A stretch of 64,000 nucleotides of DNA from Mycolicibacterium duvalii. GTDB taxonomy: Bacteria > Actinomycetota > Actinomycetes > Mycobacteriales > Mycobacteriaceae. Positions 49,256 to 57,743 of the stretch are shown here, piece after piece. Both the position numbers and the translations under genes were made by a program. The notes below the pieces were generated by a model, which was not told where the DNA came from, ran no database searches, and was given only the letters and a program-made list of their open reading frames with translations. Where the stretch lies: NCBI RefSeq assembly GCF_010726645.1, contig NZ_AP022563.1:5518001-5582000 (forward strand), read 5' to 3'. Each line of letters begins with the position of its first letter. The stretch's first letter is position 1.

Positions 49256-50224
49256 GTGACCGTGGGTGAGGGCAGTACGGCAACCGACTGGGTGACCACC
49301 GGGTCGGTGACGGTCCGCGTCCCGGGCAAGGTCAATCTGTATCTCGAGGTCGGTGACCGCCGCGACGACGGCTATCACGAGTTGGCCACCGTCTTTCATG
49401 CGGTGTCGCTGTTCGATGAAGTCACGGTGACCACCGCGGACCTGCTGTCGCTGGAGGTGACGGGGGAGGGCGCCGACGAACTGCCCACCGACGAGAGCAA
49501 CCTGGCCTGGCAGGCCGCTGTGCTGATGGCCGAACACGTCGGCCGGGCACCCGACGTCGCGATCGCGATCCAGAAGGCCATCCCGGTCGCCGGTGGCATG
49601 GCCGGCGGCAGCGCGGACGCCGCGGCGGTGCTGGTGGCGATGAACGAACTCTGGGAGCTGGGGGTAGCGCGTCGCGACCTGCACACCCTGGCCGCGCGGC
49701 TGGGCAGCGACGTGCCGTTCGCGCTGCACGGCGGGACCGCGCTGGGGACCGGCCGCGGGGAGAATCTCACCACGGTGCTGGCCCGGGACACCTTTCACTG
49801 GGTGCTGGCCTTCGCGCCGGGCGGGTTGTCGACCGCCGAGGTCTTCGCCGAGATCGACCGGCTGCGCGCGCAGGAGCAGCGGCACCTGCCGGCGCGGCTG
49901 GAGTCGCCGGAGCCGGTGCTCTCGGCGTTGGCGTCCGGCGATCCCGCGCAGCTGGCTGCGCTGCTGGGCAACGACCTGCAACCCGCGGCACTGAATCTCG
50001 ATGCGTCGCTGCGGCGCACGTTGCGCGCGGGCGTCGACGCCGGCGCTCTGGCGGGCCTGGTGTCGGGCTCCGGTCCGACGTGCGCATTCCTGTGCGCGTC
50101 GGCCGACGCGGCAGTGCGGGTCGGGGCTGAACTGGCCGGCGCGGGGGTGTGCCGCACCGTCCGCGTGGCCAGCGGTCCGGTACCCGGGGCGAGGGTGGTG
50201 CCGGGGACATCGCCGGTGGCCTGA
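49256..50224 (+). CDS. ispE: 4-diphosphocytidyl-2-C-methyl-D-erythritol kinase IspE
   Basis: A 322-residue GHMP-family kinase of the MEP isoprenoid pathway, phosphorylating CDP-ME at the 2-position. Motifs: VPGKVNLYLEVGDRRDDGYHEL, the ATP loop IPVAGGMAGGSADAAAVL, LGSDVPFALHGGTALGTGRG, and the C-terminal LVSGSGPTCAFL. It is the last gene of the rpfB-ksgA-ispE cluster; 77 bases separate it from ksgA. GTG start. Confidence 0.95.
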   Translation: MTVGEGSTATDWVTTGSVTVRVPGKVNLYLEVGDRRDDGYHELATVFHAVSLFDEVTVTTADLLSLEVTGEGADELPTDESNLAWQAAVLMAEHVGRAPDVAIAIQKAIPVAGGMAGGSADAAAVLVAMNELWELGVARRDLHTLAARLGSDVPFALHGGTALGTGRGENLTTVLARDTFHWVLAFAPGGLSTAEVFAEIDRLRAQEQRHLPARLESPEPVLSALASGDPAQLAALLGNDLQPAALNLDASLRRTLRAGVDAGALAGLVSGSGPTCAFLCASADAAVRVGAELAGAGVCRTVRVASGPVPGARVVPGTSPVA

Positions 50225-50280
50225 CGGCGCCTGAGCGGTACCGGCGACGGTGTGACACGCAACTCAAAAATCGCTTGCGT

Positions 50281-50309
50281 TTGGCAGCTACTTAAGAGTT
50301 GCCTAAGAT
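50281..50309 (+). promoter_or_regulatory. sigma-A-type promoter upstream of the acyl-AMP ligase gene
   Basis: TTGGCA (50281-50286), a 17-base spacer and TAAGAT (50304-50309). The predicted start site is around 50316-50318, directly at the GTG of a 76-codon upstream frame. GCAACTC (about 50252) and GAGTTGC (50296-50302) form a spaced inverted repeat around the -35. Confidence 0.6.
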
Positions 50310-50317
50310 GATCGACG

Positions 50318-50548
50318 GTGAGTGCCAGCGGTCGAGCAGTGGACGCAGTCAGCTTGCCCGCCGTCGGTGACGGTGGGCGGCGTGCTGACGGCTCCCCTTC
50401 ATCTGACCTGGCCTTCGGGATATCACCGATTCGAGACACAACCGCTCCCCAATTGTTTGCGCGCCGTCGCGACAAGACCGCTGGTCAGGCGGAGCATGGC
50501 AAATGGGCATGTGCACCGGGGCAGATGTCGACGAGGAGGTCGTCGTGA
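50318..50548 (+). CDS. short upstream ORF, possibly leaderless, coupled to the acyl-AMP ligase (Rv1012 position)
   Basis: A 76-codon frame starting with GTG at the predicted transcript start and ending in a four-base overlap (GTGA) with the acyl-AMP ligase start at 50545. The product is hydrophilic (begins MSASGRAVDAVSLPAVGDGG, no signal or membrane helix) and resembles nothing I know. Its third-position G+C is only moderate, so it may act by being translated rather than through its product. It occupies the place of the hypothetical Rv1012. Confidence 0.4.
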   Translation: MSASGRAVDAVSLPAVGDGGRRADGSPSSDLAFGISPIRDTTAPQLFARRRDKTAGQAEHGKWACAPGQMSTRRSS

Positions 50549-52179
50549 GCAGGTTCACCGAGAAGATGTACGCCAGTGCCCGGAACAGTTCGCGGGGCAT
50601 GGTGACAGGGGAGCCGCACACCCCGGTGCGGCACACCTGGGCCGAGGTGCACGAGCGCGCCCGGTGCATCGCCGGTGGACTGGCTGCGGCTGGAGTGGGG
50701 CTGGGCGACGCCGTCGGCGTCCTGGCCGGGTTCCCGGTCGAGATCGCCCCGACCGCCCAGGGTCTGTGGATGCGCGGCGCCAGTCTGACGATGCTGCACC
50801 AGCCCACCCCGCGCACCGATCTGGCGTTGTGGGCCGAGGACACCCTGACCGTGATCGGCATGATCGAGGCCAAGGCCGTCATCGTGTCAGAGCCTTTCAC
50901 CGTGGCCATTCCCGTGCTGGAGGAAAAGGGCATCACGGTGCTGACGGTCGATCAGCTGTTGGCGTCCGAGCCGATCGACCCGATCGACGTCGGCGAGGAC
51001 GATCTGGCGCTGATGCAGCTGACGTCGGGGTCCACCGGGTCCCCCAAGGCAGTGCAGATCACCCATCGCAACATCCGGTCCAACGCCGAGGCGATGTTCA
51101 TCGGCGCCGAGTACGACGTCGACAAAGACGTGATGGTCAGCTGGCTGCCCTGCTTCCACGACATGGGCATGGTCGGCTTCCTGACCATCCCGATGTATTT
51201 CGGCGCCGAACTGGTCAAGGTCACGCCGGTGGACTTCCTGCGCGACACACTGCTGTGGGCCCGACTGATCGACAAGTACAAGGGCACGATGACCGCGGCC
51301 CCGAACTTCGCCTACGCGCTGTTCGCCAAGCGGCTGCGCCGCCAGGCCAAGCCGGGCGAGTTCGACCTGTCCACGCTGCGGTTCGCGCTGTCGGGCGCCG
51401 AGCCGGTCGAGCCGGCCGACGTCGACGATCTGATCGACGCCGGCAAGCCGTTCGGGTTGCGCCCCGAAGCGATCCTGCCCGCCTACGGCATGGCCGAGAC
51501 GACCCTGGCCGTGTCGTTCTCGCCGTGCGGCGCCGGTCTGGTGGTCGACGAGGTGGACGCCGACCTGCTGGCCGCGCTGCGCCGCGCCGTACCCGCCACC
51601 AAGGGACACACCAAGCGGCTGGCCACCCTGGGCCCGCTGCTCAAGGATCTCGAAGCGCGCGTCATCGACGACCACGGCAACGTGATGCCGCCCCGCGGCG
51701 TCGGCGTGATCGAGCTGCGCGGTGAGTGCGTGTCGCCCGGCTACATGACCATGGGCGGGTTCATCCCGGCCCAGGACGAGCACGGCTGGTACGACACCGG
51801 CGACCTCGGTTACGTCACCGAGTCCGGGCACGTGGTGGTGTGCGGTCGCGTCAAGGACGTCATCATCATGGCCGGCCGCAACATCTATCCCACCGACATC
51901 GAGCGTGCTGCGGGCCGCGTCGAGGGGGTGCGGCAGGGCTGCGCCGTCGCGGTGCGGCTGGACGCCGGACATTCGCGGGAGACCTTCGCCGTCGCTGTCG
52001 AGTCCAACAACTGGCAGGACCCGGTCGAGGTACGCCGCATCGAGCATCAGGTGGCGCACGAGGTGGTCGCCGAGGTCGACGTGCGGCCGCGCAATGTCGT
52101 GGTGCTCGGCCCGGGCAGCATCCCGAAGACCTCCTCGGGCAAGCTGCGCCGCTCGACCTCGGTGTCGCTGGTCACCTAG
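50545..52179 (+). CDS. fatty-acyl-AMP ligase / acyl-CoA synthetase (Rv1013, Pks16)
   Basis: A 544-residue adenylate-forming enzyme, ortholog of the M. tuberculosis protein annotated Pks16; despite the name it has no polyketide synthase domains. The AMP-binding signature is LMQLTSGSTGSPKAVQITH, later motifs are PAYGMAETTL, GWYDTGDLGYV and GRVKDVIIMAGRNIYPTDIE, and the C-terminal Lys lies in IPKTSSGKLRRS. It activates a fatty acid as acyl-AMP, for CoA or for a carrier protein; which one is not certain. GTG at 50545 has GAGGAGG six bases upstream and matches the 544-residue ortholog. Confidence 0.92.
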   Translation: MSRFTEKMYASARNSSRGMVTGEPHTPVRHTWAEVHERARCIAGGLAAAGVGLGDAVGVLAGFPVEIAPTAQGLWMRGASLTMLHQPTPRTDLALWAEDTLTVIGMIEAKAVIVSEPFTVAIPVLEEKGITVLTVDQLLASEPIDPIDVGEDDLALMQLTSGSTGSPKAVQITHRNIRSNAEAMFIGAEYDVDKDVMVSWLPCFHDMGMVGFLTIPMYFGAELVKVTPVDFLRDTLLWARLIDKYKGTMTAAPNFAYALFAKRLRRQAKPGEFDLSTLRFALSGAEPVEPADVDDLIDAGKPFGLRPEAILPAYGMAETTLAVSFSPCGAGLVVDEVDADLLAALRRAVPATKGHTKRLATLGPLLKDLEARVIDDHGNVMPPRGVGVIELRGECVSPGYMTMGGFIPAQDEHGWYDTGDLGYVTESGHVVVCGRVKDVIIMAGRNIYPTDIERAAGRVEGVRQGCAVAVRLDAGHSRETFAVAVESNNWQDPVEVRRIEHQVAHEVVAEVDVRPRNVVVLGPGSIPKTSSGKLRRSTSVSLVT

Positions 52180-52190
52180 CCCGCCGAACC

Positions 52191-52217
52191 CCGGCGGCCC
52201 CCCGGAGGGGCCGTCCG
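52191..52217. terminator. hairpin between convergent genes
   Basis: CGGCCCC (52195-52201) pairs with GGGGCCG (52207-52213) around a CCGGA loop, with partial extension on both sides. It lies between the stops of the acyl-AMP ligase and the PGRS-C39 gene. Confidence 0.55.
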
Positions 52218-52228
52218 GGACTCGGTCG

Positions 52229-55200
52229 TCAGGCGGCGATGCTCGGCGATACCGGGCTTTTCGCCTTCACGGTGATCAGCTCGTAGTCAGCTACCTGCCA
52301 CCCGGCCATGAAGACGCCGATCGGAATCGCCTTGCCCTGGCCCACGCTCTTGTTGTCGTTGGTCATCGAGCTGTCGTTGACGTAGACGATCTTGCGTCGG
52401 AGGTCGACCTGGGTGACCACCGCAGCGTGGTCGGCATAGCTGTAGCTGTCCTCCGGGCCCGGCACGAAGTCGGTGACAGCGGTCCAGATGATCGAGACCG
52501 GGTACGCGACCATTGTGGCCTCGCCTCGCGCCAGCGCAGCCTGCAGTTCGCGCAGAGCGCGTTCACCGTCGTCGGGTGTCGCTCCGATTCGATTGCCGTC
52601 CTCGTCATAGCTGACAAACTTCTGGTACGTCGTGCTGACGTTGAAGTACCTCTCCATCAACACCGCCGCATCCTGCTCGTCGACGCCCTCGTCGATCCGC
52701 TCGTGCAGGTACATCTTGCGCCCGGGCGTGGCGACGCTGTCGGTGGTCTTGGCCAGTTCGACCATTCTTTCCTCGGTCGGCGGGGTGCTGCGCGTGGCCT
52801 GTCCGACCGCGGCGGCACTGGCCTGCAGCACGCAGTTCGAGTAGCTCTGCGACACCCAGTACTTCTTGGCATCGATCGCGTTGCCGTACTGCCCGTCGCC
52901 CTTCACCTCGACCGTGATCTGCTCATCTCGGGTGGCCGGCTCGGCGAAGCCCAACCTGACGGCGAAATTGTGCAGCAGAGTCTGGAGCAGACCCGCCAGA
53001 CCGGGCATGCGGGCTGCCGCCCCGTTGTCGACGGTGATGACGAAGCTGTCGGTGATGCCCGGCCGGGTCAGGGTCGGATTCGCGATGTAGGTGTAGGTGC
53101 CGGGTTCCGCGCCGGGCACCAGCCGACCGTATCGCGGGTCTTGCTTGATCGTGTAGGTGAGGTCAAAACCGTTGTTGCTCCGGCCGTTCAGATCGATCGT
53201 GATGGCCTTGTTCGCGCCGGACTGCCCGCCGAACTCGGGTGAGACGCTCGGCGCGCGGTTGAAGAAGACGTACGCCAGCGCCCGGCCTATTCCAGCCAGA
53301 AGCGACGGCGGCTCCGCCGTCTCAAAGTTCACCAGCGATGATGCGCTGGCCGCAGCCGAGCCGTCCTCACCACGCGCACCGGAGGTGCCGTCGTCGCCGC
53401 TGGTGTCGTCGGCTCCGCTGCCGCCGACACCACCGTCACCTTGTGCGCCGCCGAGACCGCCGCCGCCGTCGGTGGCCGCCCCGTCGCCGCCGTCGCCGCC
53501 GTTGCCGCCGTTGCCGCCGTTACCGGCGGTGCCGGCGTCGCCACCGTTACCCCCGCCGCCGCCTACACCGCCGACTCCGCCGTCGCCGCCCTGATCGTCA
53601 CCGTCACCGGGGCCACCCGGACCGCCGACGCCGCCGTTGCCGCCGTTGCCACCGTCGCCGGCGGTGTGGGTGGCGTTCGCGTCTGCGCCCGCTCCACCCG
53701 CGCCACCCTCGCCCCCGGCGCCACCGGCCGAGCCGGCTCCGCCGAGCGCGCCGTCACCCCCGTTGCCGCCGTTGCCCGCGTTGCCGCCGTCGCTACCGTC
53801 TTCCGACCAGCCGCCGTCACCGCCGTTGCCGCCCTTGCCCCCGTCGCCCCCCGGTCCGCTGGCTCCGTTTGTGCCATTGGCCGGGATGACGAAGAAGAAG
53901 CGGCCGTTGCCGGCGACACCGCCGACGGCTCCGCCGGGGCCACCGCTGCCGCCGTCCCCGCCGTCGCCTCCATCGCGGCCGGGACCCACCTCCACCTTCT
54001 TGCGGTGAACGCCCTGGCCCCCCTTTCCGCCCGTGCCGCCCGCGCCGCCATGGCCGCCGTCGCCGCCGGTGCCGAAGATCTGGCTGCCGTTGCCGCCGTC
54101 GCCGCCGCTGCCTCCGCGGCTACCGGCGGCACCGGTGCCACCGTCGGGAAGATCCTCCGAACCGTTGGTGCCCGGTCTGCCCTCCTGCCCGACGCCGCCG
54201 TCACCGCCGTCGCCGCCGGTCCCGAACAACGACAGCAGCCCGACGTCGCCGCCGTTGCCTCCGTGGCCGCCGCCGTCTCCGCCGGCGCCGCCGTCACCGC
54301 CGCTGCCGATGAGCAGCCCGCCCCGGCCGCCGGTTCCGCCGTCGCCGCCGTGGTTCTCGGTGGCGCCGTGGAACGGGCTGTTGCCGCCCGCGCCGCCGGC
54401 TCCACCCATTCCGGAAACCGCCAGGAGGCCCACGTCACCGCCGTCGCCGCCCTGGCCGCCGAAGCTGCCCGCGCCGCCGACACCGCCGGATCCGGCTCCG
54501 CCTGTCAGGGACAGCAATCCGGTGTCGCCGCCGCGGCCGCCCACGCCACCCGTCTGCCCGTTGAAGATGGCGCTGCCGCCGCCACCACCGTTACCGCCGT
54601 CGCCCCAGAGCAGGCCGCCGCTGCCGCCCCGGCCACCGGTACCGCCGCGGAACTGGCCGGTCGATGATCCTCCGTTTCCGCCGGCGCCGCCGTGTCCGAA
54701 GGTGCCGGCCGATCCGCCTTGGCCACCCGCGGACCCTTCTGTGGTGGTGGCGCCGTCGCCGCCGTCGCCGCCATCGCCGTAGATCAGGCCGCCCGCACCG
54801 CCGCGTCCGCCGGCGCCGGAGTTGACGCCGGCAACCCCGTTGCCGCCGTCGCCGCCGTCGCCGAACAAGCCGGCGCGGCCGCCGTTCCCGCCGTTGAATC
54901 CGCTTCCGCCATTGCCGAAGAGGCCTCCGTTGCCGCCCGTGCAGGCCGTCACCGCCGGGCAGGTGGCGGCGGTCCAGGAGTAGCCGTTGCCGATCAGGAT
55001 GCCGCCGTTGGGCCGGGCGGCGGTGCCGTTGCCGAACAAGAAGGTGAACAGGCCCTGACTGGTCAGCGGGGCGAGCGGTGCCGGCAGCGATGTCGCGGCA
55101 TCCGCTGCCGGAGCCTCGGTGTCGGCCAGGACGCGTAGTTCGGTGCTGGTGTGGGTCGCCGGGGCGACGCGGTGCTCCGTTTTGTCGTCGGGGTCTTCGG

Positions 55201-55657
55201 TGGGTGACGTCGACCCGCTGCCGGCGTCCGAGAGGTCGGTGGCCGCGATCGTGGTCTCGTCGACGAGCTCATCGGAGGCCTCGCCGTCCCTGGCGTCGAG
55301 GACGTCGACGGTGCTGCGTGCGGCCCGACGGTCTCCGGTGCCGATGGAATCCGCCGATGAACGGGTGCGCTTGCTGCGAGTGGCCGAATCACGTTCGGAA
55401 CGTTCATTTCTCCCGCTGGAAGAGGCGGACTCGGAGCTGCTCGCCGCGGAGGAACCGGTGTCGTCGGCAGCGGCGACACCGACCTGCGGGCCCATCAGCG
55501 ACAGGCCCACCAGGGCGGCCCCGAGGCCCGCTGACGCGGCGCCGACCTTCAACCACCGGCGGACGGCGAAGTCTTCCGATCGCCGGCGCGACGCGCGGGC
55601 GCAGGCTCCGCTGTTCTCGGCACCGTCCGCCTGGTTCGTTGCAGCGCAAGCAGCCAT
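52229..55657 (-). CDS. exported PGRS-type glycine-rich protein with C-terminal C39-like peptidase domain
   Basis: A 1142-residue chimera. The N-terminus has a basic region and a hydrophobic export signal with twin Arg (VRRWLKVGAASAGLGAA...VAAA-DD), not a PE domain. A Ser/Arg-rich linker leads to about 500 residues of GGxGG repeats (GGDGGNGG, about 240-770), like the PGRS part of PE_PGRS proteins. A cadherin-like module follows (about 810-900). The last 220 residues resemble peptidase C39: C942 in SNCVLQASAAAVGQ, H1077 in YADHAAVVTQVD and N1094-D1095 in VYVNDSS. These would form a papain-like active site. ATG at 55657 (GGGGGG upstream) is preferred to a GTG at 55714. Substrate and partner unknown. 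Confidence 0.8.
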   Translation of the reverse strand: MAACAATNQADGAENSGACARASRRRSEDFAVRRWLKVGAASAGLGAALVGLSLMGPQVGVAAADDTGSSAASSSESASSSGRNERSERDSATRSKRTRSSADSIGTGDRRAARSTVDVLDARDGEASDELVDETTIAATDLSDAGSGSTSPTEDPDDKTEHRVAPATHTSTELRVLADTEAPAADAATSLPAPLAPLTSQGLFTFLFGNGTAARPNGGILIGNGYSWTAATCPAVTACTGGNGGLFGNGGSGFNGGNGGRAGLFGDGGDGGNGVAGVNSGAGGRGGAGGLIYGDGGDGGDGATTTEGSAGGQGGSAGTFGHGGAGGNGGSSTGQFRGGTGGRGGSGGLLWGDGGNGGGGGSAIFNGQTGGVGGRGGDTGLLSLTGGAGSGGVGGAGSFGGQGGDGGDVGLLAVSGMGGAGGAGGNSPFHGATENHGGDGGTGGRGGLLIGSGGDGGAGGDGGGHGGNGGDVGLLSLFGTGGDGGDGGVGQEGRPGTNGSEDLPDGGTGAAGSRGGSGGDGGNGSQIFGTGGDGGHGGAGGTGGKGGQGVHRKKVEVGPGRDGGDGGDGGSGGPGGAVGGVAGNGRFFFVIPANGTNGASGPGGDGGKGGNGGDGGWSEDGSDGGNAGNGGNGGDGALGGAGSAGGAGGEGGAGGAGADANATHTAGDGGNGGNGGVGGPGGPGDGDDQGGDGGVGGVGGGGGNGGDAGTAGNGGNGGNGGDGGDGAATDGGGGLGGAQGDGGVGGSGADDTSGDDGTSGARGEDGSAAASASSLVNFETAEPPSLLAGIGRALAYVFFNRAPSVSPEFGGQSGANKAITIDLNGRSNNGFDLTYTIKQDPRYGRLVPGAEPGTYTYIANPTLTRPGITDSFVITVDNGAAARMPGLAGLLQTLLHNFAVRLGFAEPATRDEQITVEVKGDGQYGNAIDAKKYWVSQSYSNCVLQASAAAVGQATRSTPPTEERMVELAKTTDSVATPGRKMYLHERIDEGVDEQDAAVLMERYFNVSTTYQKFVSYDEDGNRIGATPDDGERALRELQAALARGEATMVAYPVSIIWTAVTDFVPGPEDSYSYADHAAVVTQVDLRRKIVYVNDSSMTNDNKSVGQGKAIPIGVFMAGWQVADYELITVKAKSPVSPSIAA

Positions 55658-55928
55658 CAAGAAGATCCCCCCGGTCGAGTCCGCGATGACGCGGAAGCGC
55701 GTGTTGACGCCCACGTCAATGGGCTAGCAGCGATGGTAAGGATTGCCTGATGACGTTGCTGGCAAATTGATGAATTTCGTTAGCGCGACTTCTGAGCTGG
55801 CAGAATGCTTGGCCAAGGGGCATGTTCGTGTGGCAACCGGGGGAGCTGCTGGTAAGCGTCGTTAGCCCGTGGCCGTGGGGACGGCGGCCTGGGGGGCACC
55901 TTCTGGCGTAACCGGATACCGTCGAACC

Positions 55929-56891
55929 ATGCCTGCTGCGCCGGCCATCGAAGCCGTGGAACTGGTCAAGCACTACGACGGGGTGCCCGCGGTCGATCGG
56001 GTCAGTTTCGTGGTGCCGCCCGGGACCGTGCTGGGGCTGCTCGGACCCAACGGTGCGGGCAAGACCACCACGGTGCGGATGATGACGACGCTGACCGAGC
56101 CGACCAGCGGGACCGCCCGGGTCGCCGGATACGACATCCGCACCCAACCCGACGAGGTCCGCCGGCACATGGGCCTGACCGGTCAGGTGGCCACCGTCGA
56201 CGAGATGCTCACCGGGCGCGAGAACATCCGGATGATCGGGGGGCTCTACGGCATCCGCAGGAAACATCTGAACACACTCGGTGACCAACTGCTGCACCAG
56301 TTCTCGCTCACCGAGGCCGGCGACCGGGTGGTCAAGTCCTACTCCGGCGGGATGCGGCGGCGACTGGACCTGGCGGTCAGCCTGCTGGCCTCGCCGCCGG
56401 TGCTGTTCCTCGACGAACCGACCACGGGACTGGATCCGCGCAGCCGCACCGAGTTGTGGGACGTGCTGCGCGGGTTGGTGGCCCAGGGGACCACGCTGCT
56501 GCTGACGACGCAATACCTGGAGGAGGCCGACCAATTGGCCGACAACATCGTGGTGATCGACCGCGGTCGTATCATCGCGCAAGGGTCTCCGCTGGAGCTC
56601 AAACAGCAGGCCGGCCGGGCCAGCCTGGTGGTCACGCTGTCGGCCGGCGCCGATCTGGAAGCGGCACGCATGCTGTTGTCCCGCACCGGCGTCGAGGTGT
56701 TCGTCGACGCCGGAGCGCGCCGGCTCACCGCGTCCGCCGACGGCATCGACGACATGATCACGGTGGCGGGCTGGTTGCGTGACGACGGAATCGCGGTCGA
56801 CGACATCGGGCTGTCGCGTCCGAGCCTCGACGATGTGTTCCTGTCGTTGACGGGGCATCGAACCGACGACAGCGAAGAAGTGAGCGCGTGA
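55929..56891 (+). CDS. ABC transporter ATP-binding protein (DrrA-type)
   Basis: A 320-residue ATPase of a DrrAB-like drug or lipid exporter. Walker A GLLGPNGAGKTTTVRMM, Q loop (GLTGQVATVDEMLTGREN), signature YSGGMRRRLDLAVSLL, Walker B VLFLDEPTTGLDP and the switch His replaced by Gln (LLLTTQYLEEAD), which is typical of the DrrA class. A C-terminal extension of about 90 residues follows. ATG at 55929 starts the conserved domain; an earlier ATG (55869) is open. It overlaps its permease gene by four bases (GTGA). Confidence 0.92.
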   Translation: MPAAPAIEAVELVKHYDGVPAVDRVSFVVPPGTVLGLLGPNGAGKTTTVRMMTTLTEPTSGTARVAGYDIRTQPDEVRRHMGLTGQVATVDEMLTGRENIRMIGGLYGIRRKHLNTLGDQLLHQFSLTEAGDRVVKSYSGGMRRRLDLAVSLLASPPVLFLDEPTTGLDPRSRTELWDVLRGLVAQGTTLLLTTQYLEEADQLADNIVVIDRGRIIAQGSPLELKQQAGRASLVVTLSAGADLEAARMLLSRTGVEVFVDAGARRLTASADGIDDMITVAGWLRDDGIAVDDIGLSRPSLDDVFLSLTGHRTDDSEEVSA

Positions 56892-57739
56892 CCGCACTCG
56901 ATACCAAGGCCCGCGCGTCGGTCCGGCCCGATCCGGTGCCGACGCACCCGACCAACATCGCCCAGCAGTCCTGGATCATGGTCAAGCGGAACATGATCCA
57001 CACCAAGCGGATGCCCGAGATGCTCAGCGATGTCACCGCGCAACCGATCATGTTCGTGTTGTTGTTCGCGTTCGTCTTCGGTGCGTCGATCAACACCGGC
57101 GGATCGTCTTACCGGGAGTACCTGCTGGCCGGCATCCTGGCGCAGACCATCGTGTTCTCGGCGTTCGTCGTCGCCTCCGGTATCACCGCCGACGTCGAGA
57201 AGGGCATCATCGACCGGTTCCGCTCGCTGCCGATCTCCCGCTCGGCGGTGCTGATCGGCCGCAGCATCGCCAGCCTGATCCACTCGTCACTGGGGGTGGT
57301 GGTGATGTCGCTGACCGGGCTCGCGATCGGGTGGCGCATCCGCAACGGCGTGGCCGAGGCCGTGCTGGCGTTCGTGCTGTTGCTGCTCTTCGGGTTCGGG
57401 ATGATCTGGTTCGGCATCCTGATCGGGTCGCTGATGCGCACGGTCGAGGCGGTCAACGGGGTCATGTTCACTGTGCTGTTCCCGATCACGTTCCTGGCCA
57501 ACACCTTCGTGCCGACCGAACCGATGCCGCACTGGCTGCGCGTCATCGCCGAGTGGAACCCGGTCTCCTCGCTCGCGCAGGCGATGCGTGAACTGTGGGG
57601 CAACGGGGGACCGGCGCCGGCAGGTGCCCAACTTCCGCTGCATCATCCGGTGCTGTCGACCGTGCTGTGGTCGATCGCGCTGACCGCGATCTTCGCGCCG
57701 TTCGCGCTCTACGCCTACAAACGCCGCACCTCGGACTGA
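56888..57739 (+). CDS. ABC transporter permease (DrrB-type, ABC-2)
   Basis: A 283-residue integral membrane protein with six predicted helices (from about residue 50, AQPIMFVLLFAFVFGASI, to LWSIALTAIFAPFALYAY near the end). The ABC-2 family region FRSLPISRSAVLIGRSIASL lies between helices 2 and 3. It forms an exporter with the ATPase before it; translation is coupled through the GTGA overlap. Substrate is unknown; it is not flanked by biosynthetic genes, so general drug or lipid export is the most that can be said. Convergent with pth. Confidence 0.9.
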   Translation: MTALDTKARASVRPDPVPTHPTNIAQQSWIMVKRNMIHTKRMPEMLSDVTAQPIMFVLLFAFVFGASINTGGSSYREYLLAGILAQTIVFSAFVVASGITADVEKGIIDRFRSLPISRSAVLIGRSIASLIHSSLGVVVMSLTGLAIGWRIRNGVAEAVLAFVLLLLFGFGMIWFGILIGSLMRTVEAVNGVMFTVLFPITFLANTFVPTEPMPHWLRVIAEWNPVSSLAQAMRELWGNGGPAPAGAQLPLHHPVLSTVLWSIALTAIFAPFALYAYKRRTSD

Positions 57740-57743
57740 GACG

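Noticed and set aside
53338..54782. Long plus-strand frames rich in Pro, Ala or Arg opposite the PGRS gene
   Set aside because: They are mirror frames of the GGxGG repeats (Pro-Pro or Ala repeats) and have no motifs; the minus-strand frame has signal, domains and a start.
53350..54950. Regular short repeats suggesting a CRISPR or satellite array
   Set aside because: Repeats are imperfect codon-level GGN GGN NNN units within one reading frame, with no constant repeat-spacer pattern.
52229..55657. PE_PGRS family membership
   Set aside because: No PE domain (no Pro-Glu near the N-terminus or 110-residue helical PE fold); only the glycine repeats are shared.
55658..55714. GTG start for the PGRS-C39 gene adding 19 residues
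   Set aside because: The ATG at 55657 has a purine-rich GGGGGG site and sits closer to the export signal; kept only as an alternative.
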